DNA of 64,000 nt from Platerodrilus igneus (Eukaryota; Arthropoda; Insecta; Coleoptera; Lycidae), in NCBI GenBank assembly GCA_036346225.1, contig JARFIW010001750.1, forward strand, positions 1,240,001-1,304,000, given 5' to 3'. Under the pieces are notes generated by a model. The model saw only the letters and a program-made list of their open reading frames with translations, was not told the origin of the DNA and searched no databases. Below, piece by piece: positions 1-14,110 of the stretch (position 1 is its first letter; each line of letters begins with the position of its first letter). Position numbers and translations under genes: made by a program.

Positions 1-215
1 TCACAAGTATTATAAAACAGAAGCGCGAGTAAAGCAATTTTTTTTTGTTTTTATTAAAATTAAGATTGACTCAATGCTTCACAAATTGTATGCTGTTAGT
101 CATCTAGATTAAATTTCACATATGATTCATTTCAGTTAGGGTTATGTTCTAAATTTACAAAGTGCACTTCAAAGAGCTGGTAGAAATAATGTAAATTTTA
201 TGTTTATTGTTTTAT

Positions 216-218
<3 letters not shown>

Positions 219-265
<47 letters not shown>
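219..265. repeat. (TA)n microsatellite
   Basis: Uninterrupted TA run of about 47 bp. It is the left border of a repeat segment that ends at another TA run near 2470. The 1-484 flank shows no gene. Confidence 0.95.
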
Positions 266-267
<2 letters not shown>

Positions 268-484
268 CTCATACTTAGACCAGGGTAGAAAATTAAATAA
301 TCACATCAAATAATTTTAATCACCGTGTATAATGAATATTATTAGATAATACGCGTTATTAAAACCGTGAAGCATAAAATTTATTAGTTTCATTAAACAT
401 AAGAGATTTAAATCATGTACAAGACGCTTTATATCAAAAGAAGCAGTATTAAAAAGCTCTGCGTGTAATGTAATTATTCCTAAA

Positions 485-2467
485 CAAAGGGAAATTACGT
501 GCAAAATTTATATTAATTAACCCTATTTTAAGTAACCGGTATTGAACAAAACGTACAGATAGTAATTGAATATTTAATTAGGATTCACTAAAAATTAAAG
601 GGTATTATTTTTAATTGAATCGTTAGTAACAGATAATATCTATAGAAACTTGTAAAAACCCAATAAAATGCAAATCCTAGAAGTGTTAGTTAGAAGTAGG
701 ATGTTTGAACACACCTGCGTATTTTAAAAGGCAATTTCAGTTTAATTTGTTTAGATAAACATGTCGATTCTAAGGATATTGAAACGGTCAGATGCTTTAG
801 CACGAAATACAAAACAGGGTTTATTTAAAAAGCTCATTCGGCGAAAATTTTGCAGATAATTAATGTTTACAAAGAATCTTGGAGAAACCGGGGCTTAATA
901 TTCACGAGAAGGTGCGATACGGGGTTATTTAACCCAGATAGTCCACATGGACTAAAATATAATCGATAATAAAGAATATCAATTTGCACCAATACGAACA
1001 GGTTAGAAAAGGAAAGAGAAATGCGTCAAGCAAAGACACATATAGTAAAGGCGTGATTTAAGCAACGTCACGAGGGTCACAATTGGTTGAAAATAGGATG
1101 CAAATATCAGAGGTAGAAACAACAATTTCTGTACAAAATTAATTAGTTTTTCTCGGACATGTTTGCGTGCCGTGTGAGAATTTCTCATATTTAACTGGGG
1201 CGAGTGAAAAATTTGTAAAAACCGACGCGCGAGCGACGGACTGGGAACATAGCATGAGAAATTCTTAAGAATTGTCTATTTTGAGGACAAAAGCGACGTG
1301 CCGGCTATTCGCTATATATACCGGTGGTAATATGAATTTCGACCTCTTAGACTTTTGACTATTCGATGCGTTAAAAGCTCTTACATCCGCGACTTGATTC
1401 AAGATGTTAAACAGTGCATTTTAGTTTGATAAAATAATTTAAAGTTTGCTCGTATATTTTGGTGATTCAAAATAGTTTGTTCGTTAGGTGCTAACATGAA
1501 TATACTTTAGTGCACTTAGATACAAGGTAATAAAATTTAGTATCACTGTACCAATTGGTAAAATTTACTACGACAAATAAATACACAAAAGTAGGCAGTT
1601 TTGGCGTATATTGGTGAAAGAAGTATTAATTTCTTTGTTATTTTTCGGGGGTGTTAATAATTAAATGGTTCAAATACGTGTCTGGATCCACGAAACAAGG
1701 GTCAGATATACACAGATGAGTTCCGGAAAAGCCCAGAAACAACTTTAAATAAATGGTGATGGAGAAAATTTTAAAAGCGTTGAGAATTAGAAGCCGTAAA
1801 TATAATCCTGTTGGAATGGTGTGATTAACTAAAGGGACGATATACATTGAAGCTACGAGGACAGTAACCTTCAGGTAAATTATACTATTTTGTTTGACAT
1901 TTTGGTGTGTGTTGAATAACTTTATTATACTATTTTGTTTGACATTTTTGTGTGTTGAATTACTTTATAATTGATTTACTTTAAATGGACATTAGTGAAA
2001 TTGTACTAACCATAAAATTTTAATGTTAAGATGAAATTTGCTTGTTTAAGTAGAAAGGGTATTTAGTATTGATGTTCTGGATTATGATGAAATTTTAGGT
2101 ATGTCTTTGAGCTCAATTAGACGAACCTGGTTAATTAACGTAAAGGGGTGGTAGATGCTCCCTTTTTACTCTGCATATATTGTTATAGTAATTAGTAGGC
2201 ATCCTACAAGGACTTTAATTCTGGATGCACGTTAAAATGATAATAAAATTAATCTTGAAATTCTTTTTAAAACTGAAATTTATGCTGAATTTTAATCTTG
2301 AAATTTTAATGTATTGTGAATATTGATGTAAATAGAGTTGACGTTGATTTTTGTGGTAGGAATGTGTTTGTTTTTTTTATGTATGAGGATGAAAGTTATA
2401 TAGGGGAGCAGCCGAGGCGATTAACAGAAGAAAGTCAACAGACCAGGTAATTCAAGAGGTTTCACAG

Positions 2468-2469
<2 letters not shown>
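485..2469 (+). repeat. LTR-like dispersed repeat, copy 1
   Basis: From about 485 this sequence matches 39045 onward by eye. Both share a GAAATTACGTGCAAAATTTA block, a TGTAAAAACCCAAT block, a CACCTGCGTATTTT block and a TTATTTAAC block in the same order. Similarity fades to patches after about 1200. Both copies end in a motif like ttcacagca or ttccacggca followed directly by (TA)n. In the second copy a primer-binding-site-like motif follows that end, so I infer both are long LTRs or LTR-plus-leader of an LTR retrotransposon. A TATA-like GCTATATATA lies near 1312. No coding region is visible. Outer limits are approximate. Confidence 0.5.
1881..1970. repeat. Short tandem duplication, 45-bp period
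   Basis: Two adjacent units start with TATACTATTTTGTTTGACAT at 1881 and 1926. It lies inside the LTR-like repeat. Confidence 0.75.

Positions 2470-2503
<34 letters not shown>
2470..2503. repeat. (TA)n microsatellite
   Basis: TA run abutting the ttcacagca end of the LTR-like repeat. The following stretch to about 2880 is AT-rich with nothing I recognise. Confidence 0.95.
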
Positions 2504-2506
<3 letters not shown>

Positions 2507-2900
2507 AGGTTTGAACCGTTAAGTAAGTATATTTGTACATATTATGTAGATTCTAAGATTTCATATTTGTTTACGTATGTTTATGTTGTGTTATATGTGA
2601 GTGACACTTTTGTTTGCATTACGTTTTTCTGGTCTCTGTAAATATTTCTTTTTTATACGATATTTACCTAATGGTTTGTGAATAAAATTATATGTTTAGG
2701 TTTCCAACATGTTCCTTCTGTATCAACCACTCCACTCTACGACGTTTTTGAGCTAGCCTGAAATCATATTCGTTTGAATTTTGATTCTACCATTCTGTCC
2801 CTGTTTTGTTGTGGTATTCTGTGTAAGCAATTTCCTTTATTTAATTTACTGCCGTCATTTGTATCTGCACGTTATACTGTAACACCCCCTTCACATACCA

Positions 2901-3196
2901 TTCATTTACATTTCCAATGCTCCACCAGAAGGTACTACATTGGCCAGGAGGCGAGTTTTTTGTTGCCTGGAAATTTAGAATTTTGCCGAACCCTTGCCGT
3001 TCCAGGCAAGGTAAGGATGTTTAACGTGCGTGACAACACTCACACACGGGACCTCCATTTAACCTCTCATCCGAACGAGGGCGTAATTTTTGTGAAAAAT
3101 GCTCACCTGCCATTTTTCAAGCAATCGGTCGTGTCGGGATTTGAACCCAGGACCTTGGGATCCGTAGTCTTACGCTTACTACATTGATCCACGGCG
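2901..3196 (-). mobile_element. tRNA-derived SINE, copy 1
   Basis: This is the reverse complement of the element at 16097-16399 and resembles 55014-55313. The tRNA-related head is at the right end: reading the minus strand it has a B box GGTTCAAATCC preceded by an A-box-like TGGATCAATGTAGT. The body contains a shared segment with an inverted pair around GCCTGGAAC and GTTCCAGGC. The copy is flanked by a near-perfect 19-20 bp target-site duplication at 2882-2900 and 3197-3216, consistent with LINE-driven insertion. It has no coding capacity; an open frame crossing it is incidental. Confidence 0.9.
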
Positions 3197-3281
3197 ACAC
3201 CCCCCTTCACATACCACTGAAGTTCGGTAAAATAGGGTATATCTTTATAAAACAATAGAAGGGAACCAAGCTTTATCTAAC

Positions 3282-3780
3282 AAGAAAAAACAGCGGCTAA
3301 GTTTGAAGATTGCAAACATAGAAACAAAGAAAAACTGTTAAAAGCTTATGTGTGTAGTACAGCGTTGTACGGCTATGAAATGGGGACGGTATGAGAAACA
3401 GATACGAAAAAGGTAGAAGCTTTTTGAAATGTTGTGTCTCAGATGTATGATGTTAATAGCATGGACAAACAAAGTTAATAACAAAGAGGTTCTAGAAATA
3501 GTAGGGGAAGAAAGATATCTGTGGAAAACAAAACAAAAAATAAAAAAATAGAGGGGTAGAACATGTTCTAAGGCAGTTTTGGAGAATAGTGCGGGATACA
3601 CTACAAGCAGATATAGAAATAGAGAGGTAAATGTAGACCTGGATCAGAATATTGCACACAGATAATGAAAAATGCAGACTGCAAATTTCAGGGAAATGTG
3701 TAGGTTAGCTCAGAATAGGAAAGAATGAAGGTAAGCGTCTAACCAGTTTCAAAACTGAAGACCTAATGAAGATGATGAAA
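3282..3780 (+). pseudogene. LINE 3' fragment (RTE-like)
   Basis: Broken C-terminal part of an endonuclease/reverse-transcriptase LINE. The plus strand reads ETKKKLLKAYV, then STALYG, then a decayed region matching the SETWT...AFE..C...L..SW tail of this LINE type. It corresponds to 61270-61500 of the LINE on the right of the window. The end carries FREMCRLAQNRK-like coding and a GATGATGAAA tail at 3766-3780, typical of short-repeat 3' ends of RTE elements. Several frameshifts and stops; dead. Confidence 0.75.
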
Positions 3781-6700
3781 CAATTTAGCTATCTAAACAC
3801 AGTTTTTTTCAAAAGAACAACTGGTTCTGTATTATATGTAACTTTTTCAAAAAGAATTTTCCAAGAATCCAATTCATCAAACAACTATTAAGCAACTCTG
3901 TATGAAATTCCAAAACATTAAACATTAAATTTTTACATAATTTTATTCAGTACTTCTACTAACTGAGGTAATAAATCTGCACCAAGATATTTGAAGCAAT
4001 TTAGATCATAAACAACAAAATTTTCAGCCATAACAAATTATAGGGCAATTCTCAAACTGCACGCCCTTCTAAGAGGGCTAAGCATCTTAGCAGGGTTCTA
4101 AAAGGACGCATAATGCCGTTATATTTGTTATCGGTGCAGCCTTAAAAAGATACCAGCTGACTGTTTAAAACGACACACAGATGTTTACAATGAAGGCGTT
4201 TAGTGTCTGAATACAACACAACGTACAATACTTAAAAGTGTAGCTTGAAAGCTTTTTAATTTAGAATAAAAATATAGCAAATTAAAAAGTACGGCATTTA
4301 TACTTGCTACACTTTGACTAGAAGCAGCTGGCAAATTAATGGCTACTTTAAAACAACAACGAAGTTATGATATTTAAAACTCTACTAATGGGAATGAAAA
4401 TCCTGCTGCTTGAGTTCACATTCGAAAGATATCTCTGTAAGGTATCAAAATACTAAATAGTATAAAACGTGTAAATTAGCAATGATGATAATAAAAATTT
4501 GTTTAAAAATTTATAGTACTTCTTATACTCGTAATTAAGAATATTTTGTTTCGAATAACGTTTGTGTGACGGCCCAAGTGTTAGAAATACAATATGAGAT
4601 TATGCAGTGTATGTATGTATTTAATGTCTGAATTAAAGAGGTCAAAAGATTATCTGGGGACGACGTCATTCTTTCCCACTAGTTATACTTCTTCAACCCT
4701 TTTTAAATACACAATGCAGTTTCTGTTAATGGAAGAAAGAAATCGGATAGAGATTTTGAAAAATTCTTGCAGGGAATATTGTTATATTCTTGACAAGACT
4801 TTTATGGCACTAGTAAATCTTATCAGTTAATATATAAAGATTAGTTGGCATTAATTTAATATACATATGTATAACAGAATGATTTTGCAGCTTAGGTCTT
4901 CTTCACATTTATCGTTACCTGTTGTAATTGTGTATTTCGTCAAGCCATTAAACTGTGGAATTCATTGCACATCAATAGCGGCATGTCTATTGTCATGTAC
5001 GCGTAATAGAAATTAGTATTATTGATCAATGCGTATGTAATATTTCCATTGCACAACAACACTTTCTCATTTTATGTATTTTGTTTGGAAAAATTTCACT
5101 AGCTGTGATAAAATATTTGCACTTCAACATGCATGTTTGTGTACAGGATGTCCGTCATTACATCACCATATAGTATTAATTAGTAGATCTGTGTAAAAAT
5201 TTCTTGTTGTTCAATCTACTCAAAAAGCCATTTGAAATTAAGAAATATATATAACAGGTTATTTAAACCAATAAATTAATTTAATGTTTGAACAATTTTA
5301 CATTTCTACAGATTAAGTAAATAGTCGCTTTCACAGAGAAGGATCATCATCTTGCCTTGAAAACTAATAAAAAAAATTATTGCCTTAGGTTTTGTTTAAT
5401 AATTTCCTAACTTTTTTTGTCAACAATATAAGGTGTTAACAATTAATAATTCGCTTTGTTTGAGCTTGAACTAAATCGACGCTAATTTTACTTCCGCTAA
5501 CATAAGTACCTTTCCTCGTTATCGCAGATTTCTCCGATCACGAAACTGTTATTAATAAGTTTATTTTATCAAACCGGGTAATGTATATGCAAATATTTTC
5601 AATAAGCGATTTCAATTCCTTCGAGTCAGTCCACTAGTATAGGCTAGTAGTTTAACAGAGTACGTAACAAGCAAGGAACAAATAGGAAATTTGTAACATA
5701 TATAAAAGGTAGATTTCTTGTTTTACTACAATTAGTGTACTAATTGCATCATTGAGTGATTGATTTCTTAATATTAATTACTATCAAAGCGTTTGCAGTA
5801 TTATCCAATTAAGAATGGATATTATTTAATAAAAAAAAAGTTGTTAAAACTTTGTTCAATTGACAGCAACATGAGGTCGTTTCGCTAGTACGTCAAATCG
5901 GACGGCATTTGCTTTCGGTTCCCAAACAACAAGGTGGGTTTGAGAAGGAGCACAGCGTGCAATATGCAAATTGCCATTTTAGTTTTGTATCTTTAGATGG
6001 GAATGTTCCATGTAAGCTCTGCTTTCTGTTAACGCGTTATTCTTTGGGAAGAGGTTTAAGAAGATTACAGTACCTCGAGGTCAACTCCTCTTAGATGGAT
6101 ATTGTGTCCTGATTTACGTTGTTTTAGTTTATTAGTTTGTGGATGATGAGTAATAAATTTAATTAGCAAGTCATCTTCAAAAAGTAAAGAAATGCATCGT
6201 AAATAATTAATTCCTTGACAATTTGCCGTTCCGGGAAATTCTTGTAGGAAGTTTGCTAAAATTCGAAACATATGGCTTTGTTGTGTGCTTTGTAACTTTT
6301 CAACATCTATTCAACAATTCGAGGTTAGCGATTACCTTTATTCATGTAATCCGACGGCCTATTGATATTGAAGTTTGATAAGAAAATCACTAATACGTTT
6401 ACACGAGCAACTCAACCTAGCAAACACTGATTTATGCAAGTATTAATGTTTACATTTAAAGTAATACTTGTAACGTAAATACATGTTTGCATTGCATATT
6501 TATAACTTAAACTATAAAATAATAGTACTTGTATCAACAAAGTTGTGAACCCAAATATACGGATCTGATATGGAGGTGCCTCCTAGTTGTATAAAAGGTT
6601 AATGTTTTATATGAATTTAATAAGGAAAGTATACTCTAGAAAGCCTTTGTCTTGACTGAATATTTGTTATATATTTTGTAAATAAAATTATTAATCATAA

Positions 6701-7699
6701 AAAGAAGAATACAGATGTATTAAACGAATAATTTAGTATAAATTTACTGTTTTATTTTTGACAAGTGCGTCCTAATGTTGTGAAACTTAATACAATTTTT
6801 TGATCAATATTGCTAAATAGATGAGAGATTAATGATGACCTATTAGTAATCATTTTTAGTATTTCCTATCATGTTTGGTCAGTAATACTACTACTTGGTT
6901 TTTACAGTAACATGTGTCTAAAATGACAAGCTCTTTCTGTAATATTGTCTTACAGTAATCTTCAGATACCTCCAAAAGTGTAATTTGACAAAAGATATAT
7001 TTTATTACAAAAAGTAATTTACATATGTCATTTCTTTTGCAATAGCAAGGTAGTAACAGTACGCCTCTTATGTCCTTTCTTTGTTCTAACCATATTGTGC
7101 TATTACAGGTGCCGTGCGCTCCATTTTAATAACTGTGTTTATATAGTGAATACGGTATTTCTTCATGAGGGTTTCCAAGTTCTCTCTTAGAGTATATCTT
7201 GTTTTTTATGAGCCTAGGACTTTTTAGTGTTACTTAAACCGTTTCTATAGAATGTCGCATGAAGTATAACTTTTGAAGACCCACGACCATCTGCCATTGC
7301 CCTGCCCAAGAATAAACCACTAGCAACATCGAAAAACTACTTTTCCTTTAACAACTTGTTTTAAGAAAGGAATTTTGTAGATAGCCATTTACCCATATCT
7401 TAAAATGTATAATCAATTTTTTTTCTATTTACCCCCTCCCTCAACTTAGTTACTTATGTACTGTTAGGTAGGTTTGTTAGTGTATGTCACTCTAATTAAT
7501 TTAAGGTTAAATTTTCATTTATAACAAAACAGAATTAGAAGTAACATTCAAATTAAAAACAACCTTATATTTATATTATAAGAAATAAGATACATTCACC
7601 AAAAACGTACTCTTTACAATAACTAAATTTCAATCTAAATAGGAGTGAGTCAAAAGTCCGATTTAAAATAAAAAAATCATATTCAAATTATTAGCGATA
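3781..7699. other. Anonymous AT-rich intergenic sequence
   Basis: I see no gene, RNA gene or clear repeat. Short open frames here lack domains and codon structure. 5870-6080 is more GC-balanced but I do not recognise it. Confidence 0.6.
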
Positions 7700-8960
7700 A
7701 ATTTGAATGATGCTTGAAGCGTTGCCTTTACTTGCCGTTTATTTTTGGTACCAAATTCAAATATTTGTGTTGGAGGATGCTATGTTATGCAGCGTACGGA
7801 TCTGATAGAAATACCGAGCTAACTACAAATGCGGTGAGGGAGGGGGGTTCTAGCAACACAAAAAATACATCGTTATCGATTTTCTATTTACTGTAAACAA
7901 AATAAAAAATTCTATTTAAACAGCAAAAAAATTAATAAAGTTACTATTTAAAAAAAGCAATTTTACTCTATGGACAAATTCAATAATTGTTCAACGAAGT
8001 GCGCATTTCGTAGCTATCATGTGATAAATCTAACCAGTAAAAAGAATAATGCTGATACTTTCGTACAAGCAGATGGGCTAAGTAAAAAAAAAAGCATTAA
8101 ATCTAGAAACCTTTCTAGTAAGGATTTTACCATAAGAAACATTAGCGTGTTTAATTTCAAAGTGGATTTTCAAAAAAAAAACGTGTTTTGTTGGGTTTAT
8201 CCCTAGGTATGTTAAAAAAAACAAGTCACGTACATCTATCGGAATACTTATCTGGCAAGCCATCGGAAGCAGATCAGCACAGCATGTAGTCGGTAGTCGG
8301 CAACAACCATGCTGCTACCGTAATTGCAACAGCGGTCTGCACCCAAGAACAGTTGATCTGCGTCAAAAATAATCGGGCCTACATAACAAGCAATTTGGCC
8401 TCCAGCTAAGAACTTAAAAGAGAGCTTACTAATATTAATAACGCAGGAGAACTCACCAATGCAGTCAAGATCTACACTTCTTATAAAAAACTTGCATCGC
8501 TCTTGAAGTAAGTAATTTAGAAAATACGTATAAGGACGTACTGCAGAATCAAATTAAAATTGTTTAAATAACAAGAATTCGAGCTTTAATCCTCTCGTTA
8601 TCAACATACCAAAGAGGAGATTAGAAACCTCGACCCAAGCTTTATTAAATAATACAAAATACTATTTCAACGAGTCTTTCGGTCGTAGCAGAATAAGGAC
8701 TAATTTTACGCTATAGTAATGTGTAGAAAGTTAACGGATACTCAAAACAAGGTACCAACTATAGAATTTATAGCGTAAACTCGTCGTTTTAGAGTGGATA
8801 GATTGAAATTGAAAATTATTCCCAAACGTATTTATTGTAAACAGGTAAAATATATAGGATGTTATTGACGTATGGAAGAGAAGAAACGGAATCGATGTAA
8901 ATGAATATCTAAATAACGGATACAGCGTTATAATAGTAGAAAAAACAATTAATATGAAAA
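7700..8960. repeat. Unknown dispersed repeat X, copy 1
   Basis: Matches 10660-12090 and, more weakly, 18190-19530 in the same order. Shared blocks include a GCGTAC..GGATCTGATAGAAATA-like region near 7790, GAAGTGCGCATTTCGTA near 7996, a GCTACCGTAATTGCAACAGCGGT-like region near 8314, ATTTGGCCTCCAGCTAA at 8393, and ACAAGGTACCAACTAT near 8748. No protein match. It could be an LTR or a non-autonomous element; no terminal repeats or target-site duplication were identified, so ends are approximate. Confidence 0.7.
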
Positions 8961-10659
8961 TGTAGGTATTTTATTTGTTACATGTAAGACGAGTGGGCCA
9001 AGAAGAAAAAAACCAAATCAGTCACGGAGTGTTCGCCCGAATTAGGATAAAAATGAAGGGAAGAAAAAAAATGAGTACCACGCAAACGCAGTCGAGGAGA
9101 CCTAACAAACGAAACAAAAAAAACACGCAAACCAATTCGCCCAGAAAGAAAAAGATTAGTATATAAATATAAATATAACAAGAATCTGACCTATCTAATA
9201 AGTTGACTATGATGAACTCTCCTCATTAGAATTTACGAAACCTAAGAAATAAATAAATATTTACAATAGTGCATTTAGGTGTATTCAACAAACCAGCACC
9301 AATAACTATATGCATCTTCAAAACCAATTAACACAGTTATCCATCAATATAAAATAAATATACCACACAAACCTGTACTAAATCCTTATATTAATAGTAA
9401 CAGCATTAAATAAACAACAAAATTTGCTCATTGATTTCTTAATATTTCTATAAAACAAGTAAAATCGATGTAGGGTCTTAAGGGTTATTGGTAACTGTAA
9501 TGTACTTATCTGTGTACTAACTTAATCTGTGTACAGTGGCAATTAGACAAAATGTGTTGTAATGACAAAGTCAGATTCTGTTTTCAGGCCAAGTAATCAT
9601 TGGTTCAAGAGAACCTAAAAGTGTGGATTACAAAAGTTGAAGGTACTAAAATTTCTATTAAAAAAACATTTTTCAAATACCTACCAGTTACATAAAAAAA
9701 GCAAGTTTTCACTATAACTCTCCGGTTGGGTTAAAATTTTTATCACAAAAGGACCCACAAAAACCAACACTTAAAATATACAAAACCAGTTCAACGAATG
9801 TATCATAAACTTGTTTTCTAAAGAATACTCACGGTAAATTTATTATAGAATTCAAACAACTTGGAGCATATTTCTAGCACTCAAAGCTAATTAATTACAA
9901 TTAAACTATCTCATATAACTACAATAAACATTGATTAGAACCGTATCGTAGACTGATTAATTTTCCAAACGTAAAACAAACACTTATTGATTCAGGCTAC
10001 AAAGTGTAGAATATACAAAATATTTAAACTACGAAATGGAAGGTGACATATTTATCTAATAAACAAGCAGACAAAATTAGTGTTTAATTAATTACACTAA
10101 ATGCATAGATCCGTATGATTACCATTAAAACAGTATCGTTTCCCACCAAAATACGAACGGTTTAATATGATGCCAGTGATACTGTTATGACTTGTATCAC
10201 TGTTCTTTATTAATTAAATATAAACCTGTTTTCTAACAAATACATAGAAGTCTTAAAGTATTGATGATGATTTATTATATGTACTGAAATACTTCTACCA
10301 ATTGAGCTGATGACAATTACTACTAAGCTAATCACTAACAATGTTTACTGTACTATTTTAATTCTTAACACGACGATTAACTGCTATATAACTAAGTTCG
10401 ACTATGCAAATTTATCTACACCAACACTTACATACGCATTAAACGTAATTATTTTAACACTATTGAATTTATATCATAATTAGAACTTCGCGCTTTTATT
10501 AAAACTAATCGTTCACCTCGAGCTATGTGGCTTTAAATCCATACTCTATAAAGCTTCTGTAGACTTCGAGAAAATAGCATAAATCTTTTAGATCAATAAC
10601 CTGATTGCTTTAAGTGTAAGCTTGTGACTGTCAATCAATCTATTGTTGGTCTAACGGCA
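8961..10659. other. Anonymous AT-rich intergenic sequence
   Basis: Nothing recognisable. A lysine/arginine-rich open frame at 8975-9166 is low-complexity purine sequence without a domain. Confidence 0.55.
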
Positions 10660-12090
10660 CTATGCGTTTCTATTCTAGACACTTCGGCGTCTTTGTTCTG
10701 ATACAAATTCAGGTTTCACATTTTAGTTTCTTTCTTACTAAGGTGACGTATACACATTTTACAGTACTTCCATCATTTTGCTGCGTACCTAGACGTAGCC
10801 GGATGAAAAGTAAATACCAGGCTAACTACCAACCGCGGAGAGTGGGAGGGTTCGTCTACATACCAAAAAAAAAACCAAAACTAAAAAAATTAAGTACATC
10901 GCCCACGATTATCCATTACACATAAAGATAAATAAAGGATTCTGTACAAACAAGCAAAAAGAAAATAAATTAAGCATTACTATTTTACAGCAAACAATTG
11001 TATTATACGGACAATTTAGGAATCTAGATACGAAGTGCGCATCTCGTATTTACACAAAACAAAATTAATCAGTAGCAAACAAAAACGGTGAGAACTTTTG
11101 TCAAGTGTTTTTAAAATTTTACCTAATAATTTTTATAAAATAACTAATTAGTAGGAAAGAATTAACGTGTGAAAGTTTTTGTCGAACGTTTTTAAAATTT
11201 TACCAAATAATTTTTGCAAAATAACTAATTAGTAAAGCGAATAAACGTATGCGTTCTTTTGATACACATCTTTAAAAAATAAGAGATCGTACCTGTAGAG
11301 CGATAGTAGCGATTAGCGGTCACAAACAATAGTTCGCCGATATCACGTTTCTACACCAAACGTTTATACGGAATATACCATTGACACAGGCAAAAGAAAA
11401 CAAGTTGCATACCTGTAGGTGTCCAGATACTTAGCTCGCATGCCGTCGGGGGCAAGTTAACCCAGGAACGCCATGGTCGTCAGCATACATTTACTCTGCT
11501 ACTATAATTGCAGCAGCGGTTTACAAACAAAAGTAGTTGATCTACAGACAGAAGCAGTTGTTCTACATAAAGAAAGAACCCATTTGGCCTCCAGCTAAAA
11601 AAAAGTTAAAAAGAGAATCTGATTAGAATGGGTACGCGCAGGGAAATTCACCGAATACACGCAAGACACCTCCTACTTGTTGAACAGAAAGACTTGCATC
11701 ACTTTTTAAAATACGGAGACGAATAAATGTACAAAACACTTCGTCGTACAAGCTGTAGAATCAAATTCAACAATGGTTCAAACAACACGGAGTCGAACTG
11801 CAAATCTTAGCTTATCAAAGCGCGGCAAAACTGGAAAACCCGGTTATAATGGATAGTGCGCGACCTTATTTCAAAAAGTCGTTACTTTGAAACAATAGAG
11901 AAAACTATTATACGGCGGTCGTAAGGTATACCAAGATAGCGGGTACCTAGCAACAGGATATAACTATTTAATTTTAGCATAAACTTGTTTCCAAATAAAT
12001 AAGTTCAAGATGAAAATTTGTAGAAAGCGTATTTATTATTGTAAGCAGGGTGTTATTAATTACCGACATAGACTATTTAATTTATAGAAT
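10660..12090. repeat. Unknown dispersed repeat X, copy 2
   Basis: Homologous to 7700-8960. Conserved blocks: CTGCGTACCTAGACGTAGCC at 10780, GAAGTGCGCATCTCGTAT near 11033, CTATAATTGCAGCAGCGGTT near 11502 and ATTTGGCCTCCAGCTAA at 11583. It is longer than copy 1 partly because of a local tandem expansion at 11072-11285. No coding potential seen. Confidence 0.7.
11072..11285. repeat. Tandem repeat, about 80-bp period
   Basis: Units begin at 11072, 11151 and 11232 with GTA(G/A)... and share TTTTTAAAATTTTACC and AAAATAACTAATTA. About 2.6 copies; it lies inside repeat X copy 2. Confidence 0.8.
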
Positions 12091-12529
12091 AAATTTTCGT
12101 TGTAAAAGAAAAAAGGAATTGAGTTAAGGAATTTATTCAAGAGCGTGTTTATTATTAATTATGTTGAAAATCAACGTAACAATTTTTATCCAATTTATTC
12201 ATAGCATAAAAATCAACACAATTCCTATGAATTCTTATTAGCTCGACAAGTTAAGATAGTATGTGACATTCACTTAGAAATAATTATAATAACATTTTAT
12301 TTTAGTAATTTCTGAATAAATAAAATCCGCCAATAGTATTTGGTTATTTTCTCCAGGAAATATAAGTTTTAGGTTTCTATAAATTCTAATTTAAGAAAGA
12401 AATATTTGGCATCATTCTTACCTTTTTTCTTTACTGATTTGTTTGGTCAATTAAATAATTAAAGTAACCCGTGGGTTCTTTAATATTTTCTGAAGAAACC
12501 AGTGAACTTTAAGGAAAGATTTCCTTAAA
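12091..12529. other. Anonymous AT-rich sequence
   Basis: No gene or recognised repeat. Confidence 0.5.
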
Positions 12530-12760
12530 ATGATGGAACGCACGTATCTTCCGACTATACTAGGGGTCTATTCCTCGTGTAGAGCTTATGAGGATTGGTC
12601 GTGGTTCTTTTTACAAAACATTATTTACTTACTGTGGCTTAATTTATACCAAAATAGGCGTATGGGAAGGGCGCCACCAAGTTATTAAATTTTAAACACA
12701 GAGTTTCCTAAGGGGAACTTGGGAGTCCTTAGAGAGGAATATTGTATATACTGCTTATGC
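12530..12760. repeat. Dispersed repeat Y fragment
   Basis: Contains CTAGGGGTCTATTCCT and GGCGCCACCAAGT, both in the same order as at 45455-45590, inside the element inserted in the mariner-like TIR. Probably a relict of the same non-autonomous DNA transposon. Confidence 0.55.
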
Positions 12761-13893
12761 AGGAGCTGTAAAGAAAATTGAATTAAATTAACAATGGATG
12801 ACACAAGAGGCATACTCTAGCTACCCCATAATAAGAAAAGCTATAAATATCAATTAGGCACACACTTTTATAGACACAAATATTAGGCATCAAATTTTGA
12901 AAGTGCTATCAGTGCTCCTTCGTCAAATGGGAGCTACAAATATTATTATATTGAAGGTATTTATGCTTTTTATTCCTTGATCTAATTACCTTATTTTTGC
13001 ACTCACTTGTTCAAAATAAAACAATTAATTAAATGAATTAAATGATGATTCTTTAATTAAATGTTGCTTCATGTTAAAAAGTTGTATGTACAAAATTTAC
13101 ATATCAAAAATGGTACATTTAATTTCTTCTACACAGATGTAGAATAATAAATTCAAATAAAATATCAAATATGTTAAACATTTCTTTTTGTTACAAAATT
13201 ATCTCAAATCAATACCCAAAATATCAGATCTGTTATTAGGCTTACAAGTTTATATGGAAATATCAAAAATCTAATAATTTAATTTTCAAATGTTTAACTA
13301 TAATTACACATAAATGAAAACTTTAATCAGAACTCAATTAAGGTGTTTAAGTTCGTTTGTAGTAATAACGGTTATAACCCTGGATTTAAATATTGACAAT
13401 TACAAAACATCAAAAGTCCTTTATAGTTTGTTAAGCAAAATAATAATTATAGGTCGTTACAATGTTACTTTTCAGATGTTGCCTTGTATCAATGTTAGCC
13501 AAATGCGGACGTCATGTGAATATAATAAAGAAGGGTTACCTGTATAGCCAGGTTCTTGTTTATGTGTCTGTGTTACATTGTATTAAATCAGATGTGCATA
13601 CATACTGCTCCTCGACAAACAAATGACGTCGCTGTTCACATGTTGTTGTGCAGCTAACCGACTGTACGCTTCTTGGACCCAATTATACAAGCTTAAAGTG
13701 CGTTTTTTCTACGCAAACAGTTATCAAAAAAATGCAATGCATCTTTCTATTACGGCATTTCGTTCGTTACCAAACAATTATCTTGAGTGTAATTATCCAC
13801 ATTATTACTTGTAAATACATCATAGCAATTAAAGGATTATCGTAAATGTTAATTGTAGGACGTTTAGATTAAAACAGAAGAATTGCTAATAAA
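12761..13893. other. Anonymous AT-rich sequence
   Basis: No supported gene. Overlapping open frames at 13314-13845 have no recognisable domain. Confidence 0.5.
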
Positions 13894-14100
13894 TTGAAGA
13901 ACATTCCAGTTAAATCTCAAGTATTACGGCCTCATTGAAGAACGTTTTTATTAAATTTCAACTATTACGGTCAAGTTGAAGGACGTCTATATTGGATCAA
14001 AAATTATTATCGCCACATTGAAGAACTTTCATATTAAATTTAGAATATTAAACCAAATTAAAAACGTTCACATTAAATGGTAAATTTGAAAAATTTAATA
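13894..14100. repeat. Minisatellite, 41-bp period
   Basis: Diverged units start with TTGAAGAAC or close variants at 13894, 13935, 13976, 14018 and 14058, giving periods of 41, 41, 42 and 40. Each contains ATTAAATTT and a TATTACGGYC segment that decays rightward. Confidence 0.85.
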
Positions 14101-14110
14101 TTAAATGGTA

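Noticed and set aside
2774..3187. 137-codon open frame
   Set aside because: It runs through a SINE in antisense, and an equivalent frame occurs in another SINE copy (16111-16413), so the openness is inherited from the repeat.
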